From an uncultured Lachnospiraceae bacterium (GTDB lineage: Bacteria > Bacillota > Clostridia > Lachnospirales > Lachnospiraceae), in NCBI GenBank assembly GCA_934434905.1, contig CAKSAI010000085.1, positions 1 to 10,594 on the forward strand: a stretch of DNA of 10,594 bases, written 5' to 3'. The notes under the pieces were generated by a model. It ran no database searches. It was given only the letters and a program-made list of their open reading frames with translations, and was not told where the DNA came from. Positions 1-6,663 of the stretch are shown here, piece after piece. Each line of letters starts with the position of its first letter. Positions within the stretch are counted from its first letter, which is position 1. The translations under genes were made by a program, and so were the position numbers.

Positions 1-288
1 GGACGGAGAAGATTCCTGATGCACCGCTTTCAGGAGATGGGATTGAAGTGCTTCGAGCCTTTCGGTGCATTCTATGTATTTCCCAGCATCCGGGAGTTCG
101 GTATGACCTCGGAGGAGTTCGCTACGAGACTCCTGGAGGAGGAGAAGGTGGCGGTGGTGCCGGGAACAGCCTTCGGCGCCTGTGGAGAGGGGTTCCTTAG
201 AATCTCTTACGCCTACTCGCTGGAGAATCTGAAGGTGGCGCTGGATCGGATAGAGCATTTTATCAGCCGCCTGCGTGGAGAGAAGTGA
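1..288 (+). CDS. PLP-dependent class I/II aminotransferase, C-terminal part (5' end outside window)
   Basis: The reading frame is open from base 1 and ends at TGA 286-288, giving 95 residues of what is normally a protein of about 390. This is the small C-terminal domain of a fold-type I pyridoxal-phosphate aminotransferase. The family signature GAFYVFP is at residues 22-28 of the fragment, VVPGTAFG at 52-59, and GFLRISYA at 64-71. By family knowledge, the arginine in the last motif (R67 here) clamps the alpha-carboxylate of the amino-acid substrate. The PLP-binding lysine lies upstream of the window, so the substrate (aspartate, alanine or an aromatic amino acid) cannot be decided. The stop codon is one base before the trmL start, so the two genes are probably co-transcribed and translationally coupled. 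An ATG at 19 is in frame but lies inside the conserved domain and is not a real start. Confidence 0.93.
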   Translation, partial: GRRRFLMHRFQEMGLKCFEPFGAFYVFPSIREFGMTSEEFATRLLEEEKVAVVPGTAFGACGEGFLRISYAYSLENLKVALDRIEHFISRLRGEK

Positions 289-289
289 T

Positions 290-790
290 ATGGCACAACT
301 GAATGTAGTACTGTTTGAGCCGGAGATACCGGCCAACACCGGAAATATCGGGCGCACCTGTGTGGCTACCGGAACCCGGCTGCATCTCATCGAGCCGCTG
401 GGTTTTCGCCTGAATGAGAAGGAGATCCGCCGCGCCGGAATGGACTACTGGAAGGATCTGGACGTCACACGTTATGTAAACTATCAGGAATTCCTGGACA
501 AGAATCCGGGGGCTAAGATTTACATGGCTACCACCAAGGGACGGCAGGTGTACACCGAAGTGCAGTATGAACCGGACTGTTACCTTATGTTTGGCAAGGA
601 GAGTGCCGGAATCCCGGAGGAGATTCTGGTAGAGCATCCCAAGGAGTGTGTGCGGATTCCCATGATAGGCGAGACGCGCTCCTTAAATCTGTCGAATTCC
701 GTAGCTGTCGTGTTGTATGAGGCACTGCGCCAGAATCAGTTTGACCATATGAAGCGGATGGGAGAGCTGCATCGCCTGCATTGGGAGTAA
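290..790 (+). CDS. trmL: tRNA (cytidine/uridine-34 2'-O)-methyltransferase TrmL (SPOUT family)
   Basis: This 166-residue protein is the usual length for TrmL, the cytosolic SAM-dependent enzyme that methylates the ribose of wobble base 34 in tRNA-Leu isoacceptors. The three SPOUT motifs that form the knotted SAM site are all visible: NTGNIGRT at 16-23, FGKESAGIPE at 101-110, and a stretch from IPM (123-125) through SLNLSNSVAV (131-140). The protein is a stand-alone SPOUT domain without the extra RNA-binding domain of larger SpoU enzymes. ATG 290 is chosen because GGAGAGAAG at 277-285 is a good ribosome site for it and because MAQLNVVLFEP is the canonical N-terminus. An in-frame GTG at 275 would add five residues and overlap that site. 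The start lies one base after the aminotransferase stop. Recognition is by motif pattern; TrmL is much more likely than a generic SpoU enzyme given the length and motif 1. Confidence 0.95.
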   Translation: MAQLNVVLFEPEIPANTGNIGRTCVATGTRLHLIEPLGFRLNEKEIRRAGMDYWKDLDVTRYVNYQEFLDKNPGAKIYMATTKGRQVYTEVQYEPDCYLMFGKESAGIPEEILVEHPKECVRIPMIGETRSLNLSNSVAVVLYEALRQNQFDHMKRMGELHRLHWE

Positions 791-801
791 GAGGAAAAGA
801 T

Positions 802-1653
802 ATGAATTTTATAGAAGCCAGAAAACTGGTGCATGAGTACGTCCGCAGGGACGAAGCGGGAAATGTGGAGAGCATCAATACGGCGCTGGACGGCGTGGAT
901 ATCGATATCCGGTCCGGCGAGTTCGTTGCGGTCTTAGGGCATAACGGCTCCGGGAAATCTACGTTTGCCAAGCATCTGAATGTGCTGCTTGCGCCCAATG
1001 GGGGAACCCTGCGGGTGGACGGCAAGGATGCGGCGGATGAAAAGAATCTCTGGGATATCCGCAAGAATGCCGGTATGGTGTTCCAGAATCCAGACAATCA
1101 GATCATCGCCAGTGTGGTGGAGGAAGACGTAGGGTTTGGACCGGAGAATATCGGAGTTCCCACGGAGGAGATCTTAAAGCGTGTAGACAGAAGTCTTAAG
1201 AGTGTTGGCATGCAGGAATATCGGGAGCATTCGCCCAACAAGCTGTCCGGCGGTCAGAAGCAGCGGGTCGCCATAGCAGGCGTTATGGCCATGGAGCCCA
1301 AGTGTATCATCCTGGATGAGCCTACAGCCATGCTGGATCCCAATGGACGGAAAGAGGTTCTTAGGGCTGTACGTGAGCTGAACAAGGAGAAAGGGATCAC
1401 CATCATCTTCATCACACACTATATGGAGGAAGTGGTGAACGCCGACCGGGTCTATGTGATGGACAGCGGCAAGGTGGTGATGGAAGGAACGCCCAGGGAG
1501 ATCTTCTCCCAGGTGGAGCGCTTAAAGGAACTCCGGCTGGATGTGCCCCAGATCACGCTTCTGGCCCACGATCTTAAGAAGGCGGGTCTGGATCTTCCCG
1601 AAGGGATTCTGACGAGACAGGAATTGGTGGAGAGCTTATGTCAATTATATTAG
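802..1653 (+). CDS. ecfA1: Energy-coupling factor transporter ATP-binding protein EcfA1
   Basis: This 283-residue ABC ATPase is one half of the EcfA1-EcfA2 heterodimer that powers ECF-type uptake of vitamins, cobalt or nickel through EcfT at the inner face of the membrane. Motifs in order are Walker A GHNGSGKST (46-54), Q-loop Q95 in VFQNPDNQ, signature LSGGQ (148-152), Walker B IILDEPTA (169-176) with the catalytic E173, and switch H206. FQNPDNQ and the C-terminal extension after residue 240 are typical of Ecf/CbiO ATPases rather than sugar or peptide importers. The start at ATG 802 follows GAGGAAAAG at 791-799; an in-frame TTG at 781 would overlap trmL and has no such site. The gene overlaps ecfA2 by 16 bases, which indicates coupled translation of the two subunits. 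Assignment as A1 rather than A2 rests on gene order and the LSGGQKQRVAIAGVMAM form. Confidence 0.95.
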   Translation: MNFIEARKLVHEYVRRDEAGNVESINTALDGVDIDIRSGEFVAVLGHNGSGKSTFAKHLNVLLAPNGGTLRVDGKDAADEKNLWDIRKNAGMVFQNPDNQIIASVVEEDVGFGPENIGVPTEEILKRVDRSLKSVGMQEYREHSPNKLSGGQKQRVAIAGVMAMEPKCIILDEPTAMLDPNGRKEVLRAVRELNKEKGITIIFITHYMEEVVNADRVYVMDSGKVVMEGTPREIFSQVERLKELRLDVPQITLLAHDLKKAGLDLPEGILTRQELVESLCQLY

Positions 1654-2513
1654 ACAAGGTCAATTACAAATACAGTCCCGGTACAGCCTACGAGAGGCAT
1701 GCCTTGAAGGATATCAGCCTGGAGCTTCCTGACGGCCAGTTTATCGGGGTCATCGGGCATACGGGTTCGGGGAAGTCCACGCTGATCCAGCATCTGAACG
1801 GTCTGATCCGGGCAACCTCCGGGGCGATCTATTATAATGGAGAAAATATATACGATAAGGGCTACGACCTTAAGAAGCTCCGAAATAAGGTTGGACTGGT
1901 ATTTCAGTACCCGGAGCATCAGCTGTTTGAGACAACCGTGTTTCAGGATGTGTGCTTTGGCCCGAAAAACCAGGGGCTTTCCAAGGAAGAGATATACAAG
2001 AGAGCCGAGGATGCGCTGCGGGCAGTTGGATTTCCAAGGGATATGTGGCAGCAGTCGCCCTTCGATCTGTCCGGCGGTCAGAAGCGGCGGGTAGCAATTG
2101 CAGGGGTGATTGCCATGAAGCCGGAGGTGCTGATCCTGGATGAGCCTACGGCCGGGCTGGATCCCAAAGGCCGGGATGAGATCTTAGAGCAGGTGGCAGC
2201 CATGCACCGGGAGCTTGGCATGACAGTGGCTCTGGTGTCTCACAGTATGGAGGATGTGGCACGCTTTGTAGAACGAATCATTGTCATGAACCGTGGAGAG
2301 GTCATGCTGGACGGAACACCGCGGGAGGTGTTCACCCATTATCGGCAGTTGGAGGAAGTAGGACTGGCAGCGCCGCAGGTGACCTATCTCATGCATGAAC
2401 TGAGGCAGAAGGGAATCCCGGTGGATGTGGACGCAACCACCGAGGAGGCAGCCAGGGATTCGATCCTATCGGCATTTGCGGCGAAGAGTAAGGGTGAAGA
2501 GAGATTATGTTAA
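1638..2513 (+). CDS. ecfA2: Energy-coupling factor transporter ATP-binding protein EcfA2
   Basis: This 291-residue second ABC ATPase of the ECF module pairs with EcfA1 to drive EcfT. It carries Walker A GHTGSGKST (40-48), Q-loop Q90 in VFQYPEHQLF, signature LSGGQ (144-148), Walker B LILDEPTA (165-172) with E169, and switch H202. FQYPEHQLFE is the characteristic Q-loop of EcfA2, where EcfA1 has FQNPDNQ. The start at ATG 1638 lies inside ecfA1, so translation is probably coupled. The stop at 2511-2513 overlaps the ecfT start by 7 bases. All catalytic residues are present, so both nucleotide sites of the heterodimer look competent. The C-terminal tail (residues 260-291) is acidic and poorly conserved, as is usual for the family. 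Confidence 0.95.
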   Translation: MSIILDKVNYKYSPGTAYERHALKDISLELPDGQFIGVIGHTGSGKSTLIQHLNGLIRATSGAIYYNGENIYDKGYDLKKLRNKVGLVFQYPEHQLFETTVFQDVCFGPKNQGLSKEEIYKRAEDALRAVGFPRDMWQQSPFDLSGGQKRRVAIAGVIAMKPEVLILDEPTAGLDPKGRDEILEQVAAMHRELGMTVALVSHSMEDVARFVERIIVMNRGEVMLDGTPREVFTHYRQLEEVGLAAPQVTYLMHELRQKGIPVDVDATTEEAARDSILSAFAAKSKGEERLC

Positions 2514-3307
2514 AAGATATAACCTTAGGACAATATTATCCGGCGGATTCCGTGATCCATAAGCTGGACCCCAGAACGAAGCTGTTTGCGACGCTGCTCT
2601 ATATCATTTCCCTGTTTCTTTTTCAAAATGTTGCGGGATTTGCTGTTGCGACGGTTTTTCTGGTGGTCTTTGTTGTGCTGTCAAAGGTTCCCTTCCGGTA
2701 TATGGTGAAGGGATTAAAGGCCATTGTGATCATTCTGCTTATCACGGCTGTATTCAACCTGTTCCTGACCCCCGGCGAGACGCTGGTACGGTTTGGAATC
2801 TTTAAGATCACCGATGCAGGTGTTGTGAGCGCCGTGCGGATGGCAGTGCGGCTGATCTATCTGATCCTGGGAACCTCGGTGATCACGCTGACTACCACGC
2901 CCAACGCGTTGACGGACGGGCTGGAGAAGGCTCTTCGCCCCTTAAACAGGATAAAAGTGCCGGTGCATGAGATCGCCATGATGATGTCCATTGCCCTGCG
3001 TTTTATCCCGATCCTGGTGGAGGAGACCGACAAGATCATGAAGGCTCAGATCGCCAGGGGCGCGGATTTTGAGTCCGGGAACCTTATCAAGAAGGCGAAG
3101 AATATGGTGCCCCTGCTGGTGCCGTTGTTCATCTCCGCATTCCGCCGGGCCAACGACCTGGCTATGGCCATGGAGGCCAGATGCTATCATGGAGGCGAGG
3201 GCCGGACGAAGATGAAGCCCTTGCATTATAAGAGGCGGGATGGGATCGCGTATCTGATCGTGATTGTGTACTTTGTGGTGATGATTGTGACACGGGTGGT
3301 GATATAG
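2507..3307 (+). CDS. ecfT: Energy-coupling factor transporter transmembrane protein EcfT
   Basis: This 266-residue membrane protein is the scaffold that links the EcfA1-EcfA2 ATPases to interchangeable S components for vitamin and metal uptake. Hydrophobic segments are visible at about 28-58, 70-88, 108-130, 155-172, 200-212 and 246-265. The two cytoplasmic coupling motifs that touch the ATPases are present: IARG at 182-185 and EARC at 223-226. The second has Cys where many EcfT proteins have Gly; I regard this as a normal variant, not a defect. HKLDPRTKL near the N-terminus (18-26) is also a family hallmark. The gene starts inside ecfA2 (ATG 2507) and its TAG stop directly abuts truA. No S component lies next to it, consistent with a group II module that serves several S components encoded elsewhere. 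Confidence 0.94.
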   Translation: MLKDITLGQYYPADSVIHKLDPRTKLFATLLYIISLFLFQNVAGFAVATVFLVVFVVLSKVPFRYMVKGLKAIVIILLITAVFNLFLTPGETLVRFGIFKITDAGVVSAVRMAVRLIYLILGTSVITLTTTPNALTDGLEKALRPLNRIKVPVHEIAMMMSIALRFIPILVEETDKIMKAQIARGADFESGNLIKKAKNMVPLLVPLFISAFRRANDLAMAMEARCYHGGEGRTKMKPLHYKRRDGIAYLIVIVYFVVMIVTRVVI

Positions 3308-4063
3308 ATGAAACGAGTTATGCTGGTTGTGGCTTATGAGGGGACGAATTATCGCGGGTGGCAGATTCAGAACAATGGGATCACCATCGAGAGTGTGCTG
3401 AATGAGACTTTGTCACAGCTTCTGGGTGAGAGAATCACGGTGATCGGAGCCAGCCGGACAGATTCGGGAGTGCATTCGCTGGGAAATGTGGCGGTGTTTG
3501 ACACAAACGCCAGAATGCCGGCGGATAAGATTTCGTATGCGCTGAATCAGCGCCTGCCGGAGGACATCGTAGTACAGGCCTCCATGGAGGTACGGCCTGA
3601 TTTTCATCCCAGAAAATGCAGGAGCACGAAGACCTACGAATACCGGATCCTGAACCGGAGATTTCCGATGCCGACCCTTCGGCGTGATACGTATTTCTAC
3701 TATTATCCGTTGGATGTTCAAAGGATGGAGCAGGCTGCCGGGTATCTGGTGGGCGTTCATGATTTTAAGAGCTTTTGTTCCATCCATACCCAGGCGGCGG
3801 ATACTGTCCGGGAGATCTATTCCTGCCAGGTAGAGAAGCAGGGAGATGTCATTGTCATAAGAATCAGCGGAGCTGGTTTTCTCTATAATATGGTGCGTAT
3901 CATCGCCGGTACGCTGATCCAGGTGGGAAGCGGGGAGCGCGAGCCGGAAGATATACCGAAGATCTTAGCGGAGTGCGACCGCGCAGCAGCGGGGCCGACT
4001 GCCCCGGCTCATGGCCTTACGATGATGGGGATCGTGTTTGCTGAGGAAGCTCGAATTGTATAG
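3308..4063 (+). CDS. truA: tRNA pseudouridine synthase A (positions 38-40)
   Basis: This 251-residue protein is a normal-length TruA, which isomerises uridines 38, 39 and 40 in the anticodon stem-loop of many tRNAs to pseudouridine. The N-terminal family motif YEGTNYRGWQ is at 10-19. The catalytic loop GASRTDSGVHS spans 47-57, and by family knowledge D52 is the nucleophilic aspartate. Y110 in KTYEY corresponds to the conserved active-site tyrosine. FLYNMVRIIAGTL (191-203) and TAPAHGL (231-237) are the usual C-terminal motifs. ATG 3308 directly follows the ecfT stop with no gap, and the only ribosome-site-like sequence is the weak GGGTGGTG at 3294-3301, so initiation probably depends on ribosomes finishing ecfT. 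The ecfA1-ecfA2-ecfT-truA order is a well-known Firmicutes arrangement. No intrinsic terminator is visible behind it. Confidence 0.96.
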   Translation: MKRVMLVVAYEGTNYRGWQIQNNGITIESVLNETLSQLLGERITVIGASRTDSGVHSLGNVAVFDTNARMPADKISYALNQRLPEDIVVQASMEVRPDFHPRKCRSTKTYEYRILNRRFPMPTLRRDTYFYYYPLDVQRMEQAAGYLVGVHDFKSFCSIHTQAADTVREIYSCQVEKQGDVIVIRISGAGFLYNMVRIIAGTLIQVGSGEREPEDIPKILAECDRAAAGPTAPAHGLTMMGIVFAEEARIV

Positions 4064-4123
4064 TAATCTTGCACAAAAATCCGACTGTAAATTTTACTAT
4101 TATGCCGAAAAATAAGAAACCTG

Positions 4124-4152
4124 TTGCAAAGGATTTGAAATGGGTGTAATAT
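4124..4152 (+). promoter_or_regulatory. Putative sigma-A promoter of the lacI-family gene
   Basis: A -35 box TTGCAA (4124-4129) and a -10 box TAATAT (4147-4152) are separated by exactly 17 bases, close to the TTGACA-17-TATAAT consensus. Transcription would start near 4159, about 38 bases before the ATG at 4197. The rest of the 133-bp gap after truA is AT-rich and holds no clear terminator, so some read-through from truA is possible. Confidence 0.65.
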
Positions 4153-4165
4153 AAGAATATAGAAA

Positions 4166-4179
4166 ATGAAACGATTAAC
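4166..4179 (+). promoter_or_regulatory. Putative LacI-family operator, copy 1 (autoregulatory)
   Basis: ATGAAACGATTAAC shares 12 of 14 bases with the second copy at 5241-5254 and has the central CG typical of LacI-family operators. The similarity continues to the right (TTTTGCG follows in both copies). The site lies just downstream of the predicted transcription start, where a bound repressor would block the regulator's own promoter. The link to this regulator is inferred from position and duplication. Confidence 0.6.
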
Positions 4180-4196
4180 TTTTGCGCGGAGGAATT

Positions 4197-5210
4197 ATGG
4201 CAGCTACAATCAAGGATATTGCGCAGGCGACAGGGCTGTCGGTGGCAACCGTATCGAAATTTTTAAATGGCGCCAATGTCCGGGAGAAGAACCGGATACT
4301 TCTGGAGAACGCTATCAGGGAACAGGATTATCACATGAATGAATACGCACGGGCGCTAAAGACGAACCGGAGCCGGACCATCGGCTTCGTTGTGCCGAAG
4401 TTCAGTGATACGTTTGCTTCCGGGCTTGCCTCTGAGGCAGTAACGGAACTTAGAAAATACAATTATTCTTTGTTTGTCTGCGAGAGCCACAACAGTATGG
4501 AAGGTGAACAGGAAGCCATTGAATTCCTGGCCTCCAAACAGGTAGATGGAATCATGGCCACTCTGATCGGCAGCGATGGCTGGTGCTACAAGAGAATATT
4601 TGACCGGTATCGCATACCGGTGGTGTTGTTTGACCAGAAGATGAATTTTGATATCTGCGATACAGTAGTTATCGATAATGCAGGAACCGCATACCGCTCT
4701 GTGAAGAAGCTCATCGACGCAGGACATCGTGATATTGCCATTGTCCGTGGACCCGAGGGAAGCTACACGGCTGATCAGCGATATGAAGGTTACGTGCGGG
4801 CTATGCAGGAGGCGAAAATTCCGGTTCGGGATGAACTGGTGCTGGTGGTGGATTATACGGACAGCAATATGTACAGCCAGATTAAACGGTTGCTTTCCGG
4901 GAAGCGTCGGCCCACCGCAGTATTCGCCATCAATTATTTTACTACCATGAGTACGATTATGGCGTTGAATGAGCTGGGAATTGATATCCCAAGAGACATG
5001 TCCATAATCGGCATTGACAATTACAGCCTGTCTCAGATTGTAAAGCCGCGTCTTTGGCTGGCGGAGCAGCCCCTGGCCCGCATGGCAGAAGAAGGAACCA
5101 GGCTGCTGCTTGAACGGATCAACAGTCAGGGAGAGCAGAAGGAGGAAGTATTTCACACGGTTACGTTGCCGACAAATATCATAGAGGGGGAATCTATCCG
5201 GCAGATTTAG
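4197..5210 (+). CDS. LacI-family transcriptional regulator
   Basis: This 337-residue protein is a standard-length LacI/GalR regulator. Residues 4-24 form the helix-turn-helix (IKDIAQATGLSVATVSKFLN), and the hinge helix around 49-56 (EYARALKT) has L54 at the position that, in the family, intercalates into the operator's central CG. Residues 60-337 form the periplasmic-binding-like effector domain, beginning RTIGFVVP and including the subdomain signatures AGHRDIAIVRGP and DMSIIGIDN. The start is ATG 4197, served by GGAGG at 4188-4192. A TTG at 4182 is also in frame but would place that site inside the gene and add residues not seen before the canonical MAATIKDIA. The gene precedes a sugar transport operon and is flanked by two copies of one palindrome, so it is probably the local repressor, responding to an imported sugar. 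The effector is not identifiable. Confidence 0.93.
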   Translation: MAATIKDIAQATGLSVATVSKFLNGANVREKNRILLENAIREQDYHMNEYARALKTNRSRTIGFVVPKFSDTFASGLASEAVTELRKYNYSLFVCESHNSMEGEQEAIEFLASKQVDGIMATLIGSDGWCYKRIFDRYRIPVVLFDQKMNFDICDTVVIDNAGTAYRSVKKLIDAGHRDIAIVRGPEGSYTADQRYEGYVRAMQEAKIPVRDELVLVVDYTDSNMYSQIKRLLSGKRRPTAVFAINYFTTMSTIMALNELGIDIPRDMSIIGIDNYSLSQIVKPRLWLAEQPLARMAEEGTRLLLERINSQGEQKEEVFHTVTLPTNIIEGESIRQI

Positions 5211-5240
5211 AAGCGCAGGTAGATATTTCTTTGTTCAAAA

Positions 5241-5254
5241 GTTAAACGATTAAC
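5241..5254 (+). promoter_or_regulatory. Putative LacI-family operator, copy 2 (transport operon)
   Basis: GTTAAACGATTAAC is a 12-of-14 palindrome centred on CG (GTTAA, then four central bases, then TTAAC). Adding CAAAA on the left (5236-5240) and TTTTG on the right (5256-5260) extends the symmetry to 25 bp with one base of offset. It matches the site in front of the regulator gene and overlaps the best -35 candidate for the binding-protein gene, as expected for repression. Confidence 0.65.
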
Positions 5255-5277
5255 ATTTTGCGGCAAATATGGAAAAT
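5250..5277 (+). promoter_or_regulatory. Weak candidate promoter for the transport operon
   Basis: TTAACA (5250-5255) matches five of six bases of the -35 consensus. GAAAAT (5272-5277) is a weak -10 with 16-bp spacing. The -35 box overlaps the operator. No better pair was found in the 133-bp gap after the regulator gene; TATAGA at 5308-5313 has no -35 partner. The start would lie near 5284, giving a leader of about 60 bases. Confidence 0.35.
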
Positions 5278-5280
5278 CAA

Positions 5281-5302
5281 CCCAGGTGAGAGAGACCATG
5301 GG
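5281..5302 (+). other. Possible leader stem-loop before the binding-protein gene
   Basis: CCCAGGT (5281-5287) can pair with ACC (5295-5297) plus TGGG (5299-5302), with one bulged A at 5298 and a GAGAGAG loop. It is followed by GATTTTAT, too poor in consecutive T for a convincing terminator. It could be a 5' stabilising hairpin or a weak attenuator; its function is inferred from position only. Confidence 0.3.
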
Positions 5303-5343
5303 GATTTTATAGAATAACTTAAAAACCAGGAGGTAAAATAACT

Positions 5344-6651
5344 ATGAAAAAGCAGGTGTTTTCAATGAAACGGATTCTGACGCTGGTGCTCGCAGTAGCG
5401 CTGTTCCTTACCGGGTGCGGTGGGGGAAGCACTTCAGGAGAGGATGATAACCCGGATGACAACTCCGGAACTGCCAATTCTGTGACGCTTAAGGTCTGGA
5501 TCCAATCCACCAACCAGCCGGAATATTTCCAGTGGGTAAAGGAAACGTTTGAGAGTCAGAACAAGGGAATCAAGCTGAAAATCGAGCCCCAAGCCAGTAC
5601 CGCGTTGGGGGATAACCTGGATGTGACGTTGGGGGCAGAGGATGCGCCGGATATTGTAGCAACATGGGGCGGTCTGGTAGCCTCTAAGCTGTATAAGGGC
5701 AACCGTATCATCGAGCTCAGCGACATTATCACCGATGAGGTAGAGGCCAATTTCGTGGAGGCTGCCACTTATAACAAGCTGGATGGTGACGGTAAATATG
5801 TGTCCTTGCCCCTGGCAGGTTTCGTGTCTCCGGTAATCTATTACAACAAAACACAGTTTGATGCATTGGGGATTTCCGTGCCAACTACCTATGAAGAACT
5901 GAAAAACGTGGCAAAGCAGATTAGAGCCGCAGGCAAGCAACCATTGATTGCAGGTTTTTCCACATGGCCACTGCCGCACTTTATGCAGGCCATACATGCC
6001 AGAACCATGAAACCGGAAGATTTTCAGAAGCTCATTGGAACACCTACGGACTACAATCCTTATGAGCTGGCAGGATTTAAGGAAGGCTTCGATCTCTTGA
6101 AACAGTACAATGATGACAAGATTTTTGCGGATAATATCACCGGGTATGACGCGAATATGGCACAGATGGAGTTTATTGGACAGAATGCACTGATGGTGAC
6201 GGCGCCGTCTCTGGATCTTCTGACATTAAACGATGCCGCTAACTTCGAGCTGGGCGCATTCCTGCTTCCGGCAGGGAGTGTGGATGGACCTCTGGCCAGT
6301 GGCGTATATTCCGATGTGTTGGCCATCAATGCCAAGTCTCAACATATTGACGAGTGCAAGAAGCTCTTCGAATTCCTGTTAACATCGGAAGCCCAGGCTA
6401 AGCTGCTGGAGTATGAGCTGCTGCCGATACGCAGGGATGTTGACATTTCGGCGGCTAACCCGATTCTTGCCGATGTGATTGCAGCCATCAATGAGAAGGG
6501 TGTCAGCGGCTTCTATCAAAGCTATTCCGCTTCCGGTATTGATGTGCAGGTCTTAAATGCCGGTTCTTCTCTGCTGACCGGACAGTCAAATTCTGCAGCC
6601 GCGGCCAAGGCTGTTGCAGATTATTACAAAGCAAATGTTATGGACAAGTAA
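5344..6651 (+). CDS. Extracellular sugar-binding lipoprotein of a CUT1 ABC transporter
   Basis: This 435-residue protein belongs to the family 1 solute-binding proteins (MalE-like), which capture oligosaccharides outside the cell and deliver them to the membrane permeases. Residues 1-24 form a lipoprotein signal peptide with positive MKKQ and MKR, a hydrophobic core, and lipobox LTGC ending at C25, the predicted lipid-anchored cysteine. A flexible Gly/Ser/Asp linker follows to about residue 45. The mature domain starts with VTLKVW and contains the family-typical VIYYNKTQFDALGISVPTTY (about 162-181), which lies at the hinge between lobes. The start at ATG 5344 is served by AGGAGG at 5328-5333; ATG 5365 is in frame but too far from that site. 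The first permease follows 12 bases after the stop. The ligand cannot be predicted from sequence alone. Confidence 0.93.
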   Translation: MKKQVFSMKRILTLVLAVALFLTGCGGGSTSGEDDNPDDNSGTANSVTLKVWIQSTNQPEYFQWVKETFESQNKGIKLKIEPQASTALGDNLDVTLGAEDAPDIVATWGGLVASKLYKGNRIIELSDIITDEVEANFVEAATYNKLDGDGKYVSLPLAGFVSPVIYYNKTQFDALGISVPTTYEELKNVAKQIRAAGKQPLIAGFSTWPLPHFMQAIHARTMKPEDFQKLIGTPTDYNPYELAGFKEGFDLLKQYNDDKIFADNITGYDANMAQMEFIGQNALMVTAPSLDLLTLNDAANFELGAFLLPAGSVDGPLASGVYSDVLAINAKSQHIDECKKLFEFLLTSEAQAKLLEYELLPIRRDVDISAANPILADVIAAINEKGVSGFYQSYSASGIDVQVLNAGSSLLTGQSNSAAAAKAVADYYKANVMDK

Positions 6652-6655
6652 GGAG
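6651..6655 (+). promoter_or_regulatory. Ribosome binding site that selects a TTG start
   Basis: AGGAG overlaps the last base of the binding-protein stop codon and sits 8 bases before TTG 6664. The alternative in-frame GTG at 6655 lies inside this site and cannot use it, so the TTG is the better start for the first permease. Confidence 0.65.
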
Positions 6656-6663
6656 TGATTCTC

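Noticed and set aside
585..1097. 170-codon antisense frame over trmL and ecfA1
   Set aside because: It spans two well-supported genes on the other strand, has low-complexity Ser/Pro composition and no start signal.
4064..4110. Terminator after truA
   Set aside because: The only inverted repeat (GTAAA-T-TTTAC, 4087-4097) is AT-only with a one-base loop and no T tract, so it cannot be a standard intrinsic terminator.
4166..4180. CcpA catabolite (cre) site
   Set aside because: The spacing between TG-AA and the central CG is one base short of the cre consensus, and the duplicated site fits a local LacI-family operator better.
4356..5156. 266-codon antisense reading frame across the regulator gene
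   Set aside because: It has no recognisable motif, no ribosome site, and lies fully opposite a clear LacI-family gene; it is a coding shadow.
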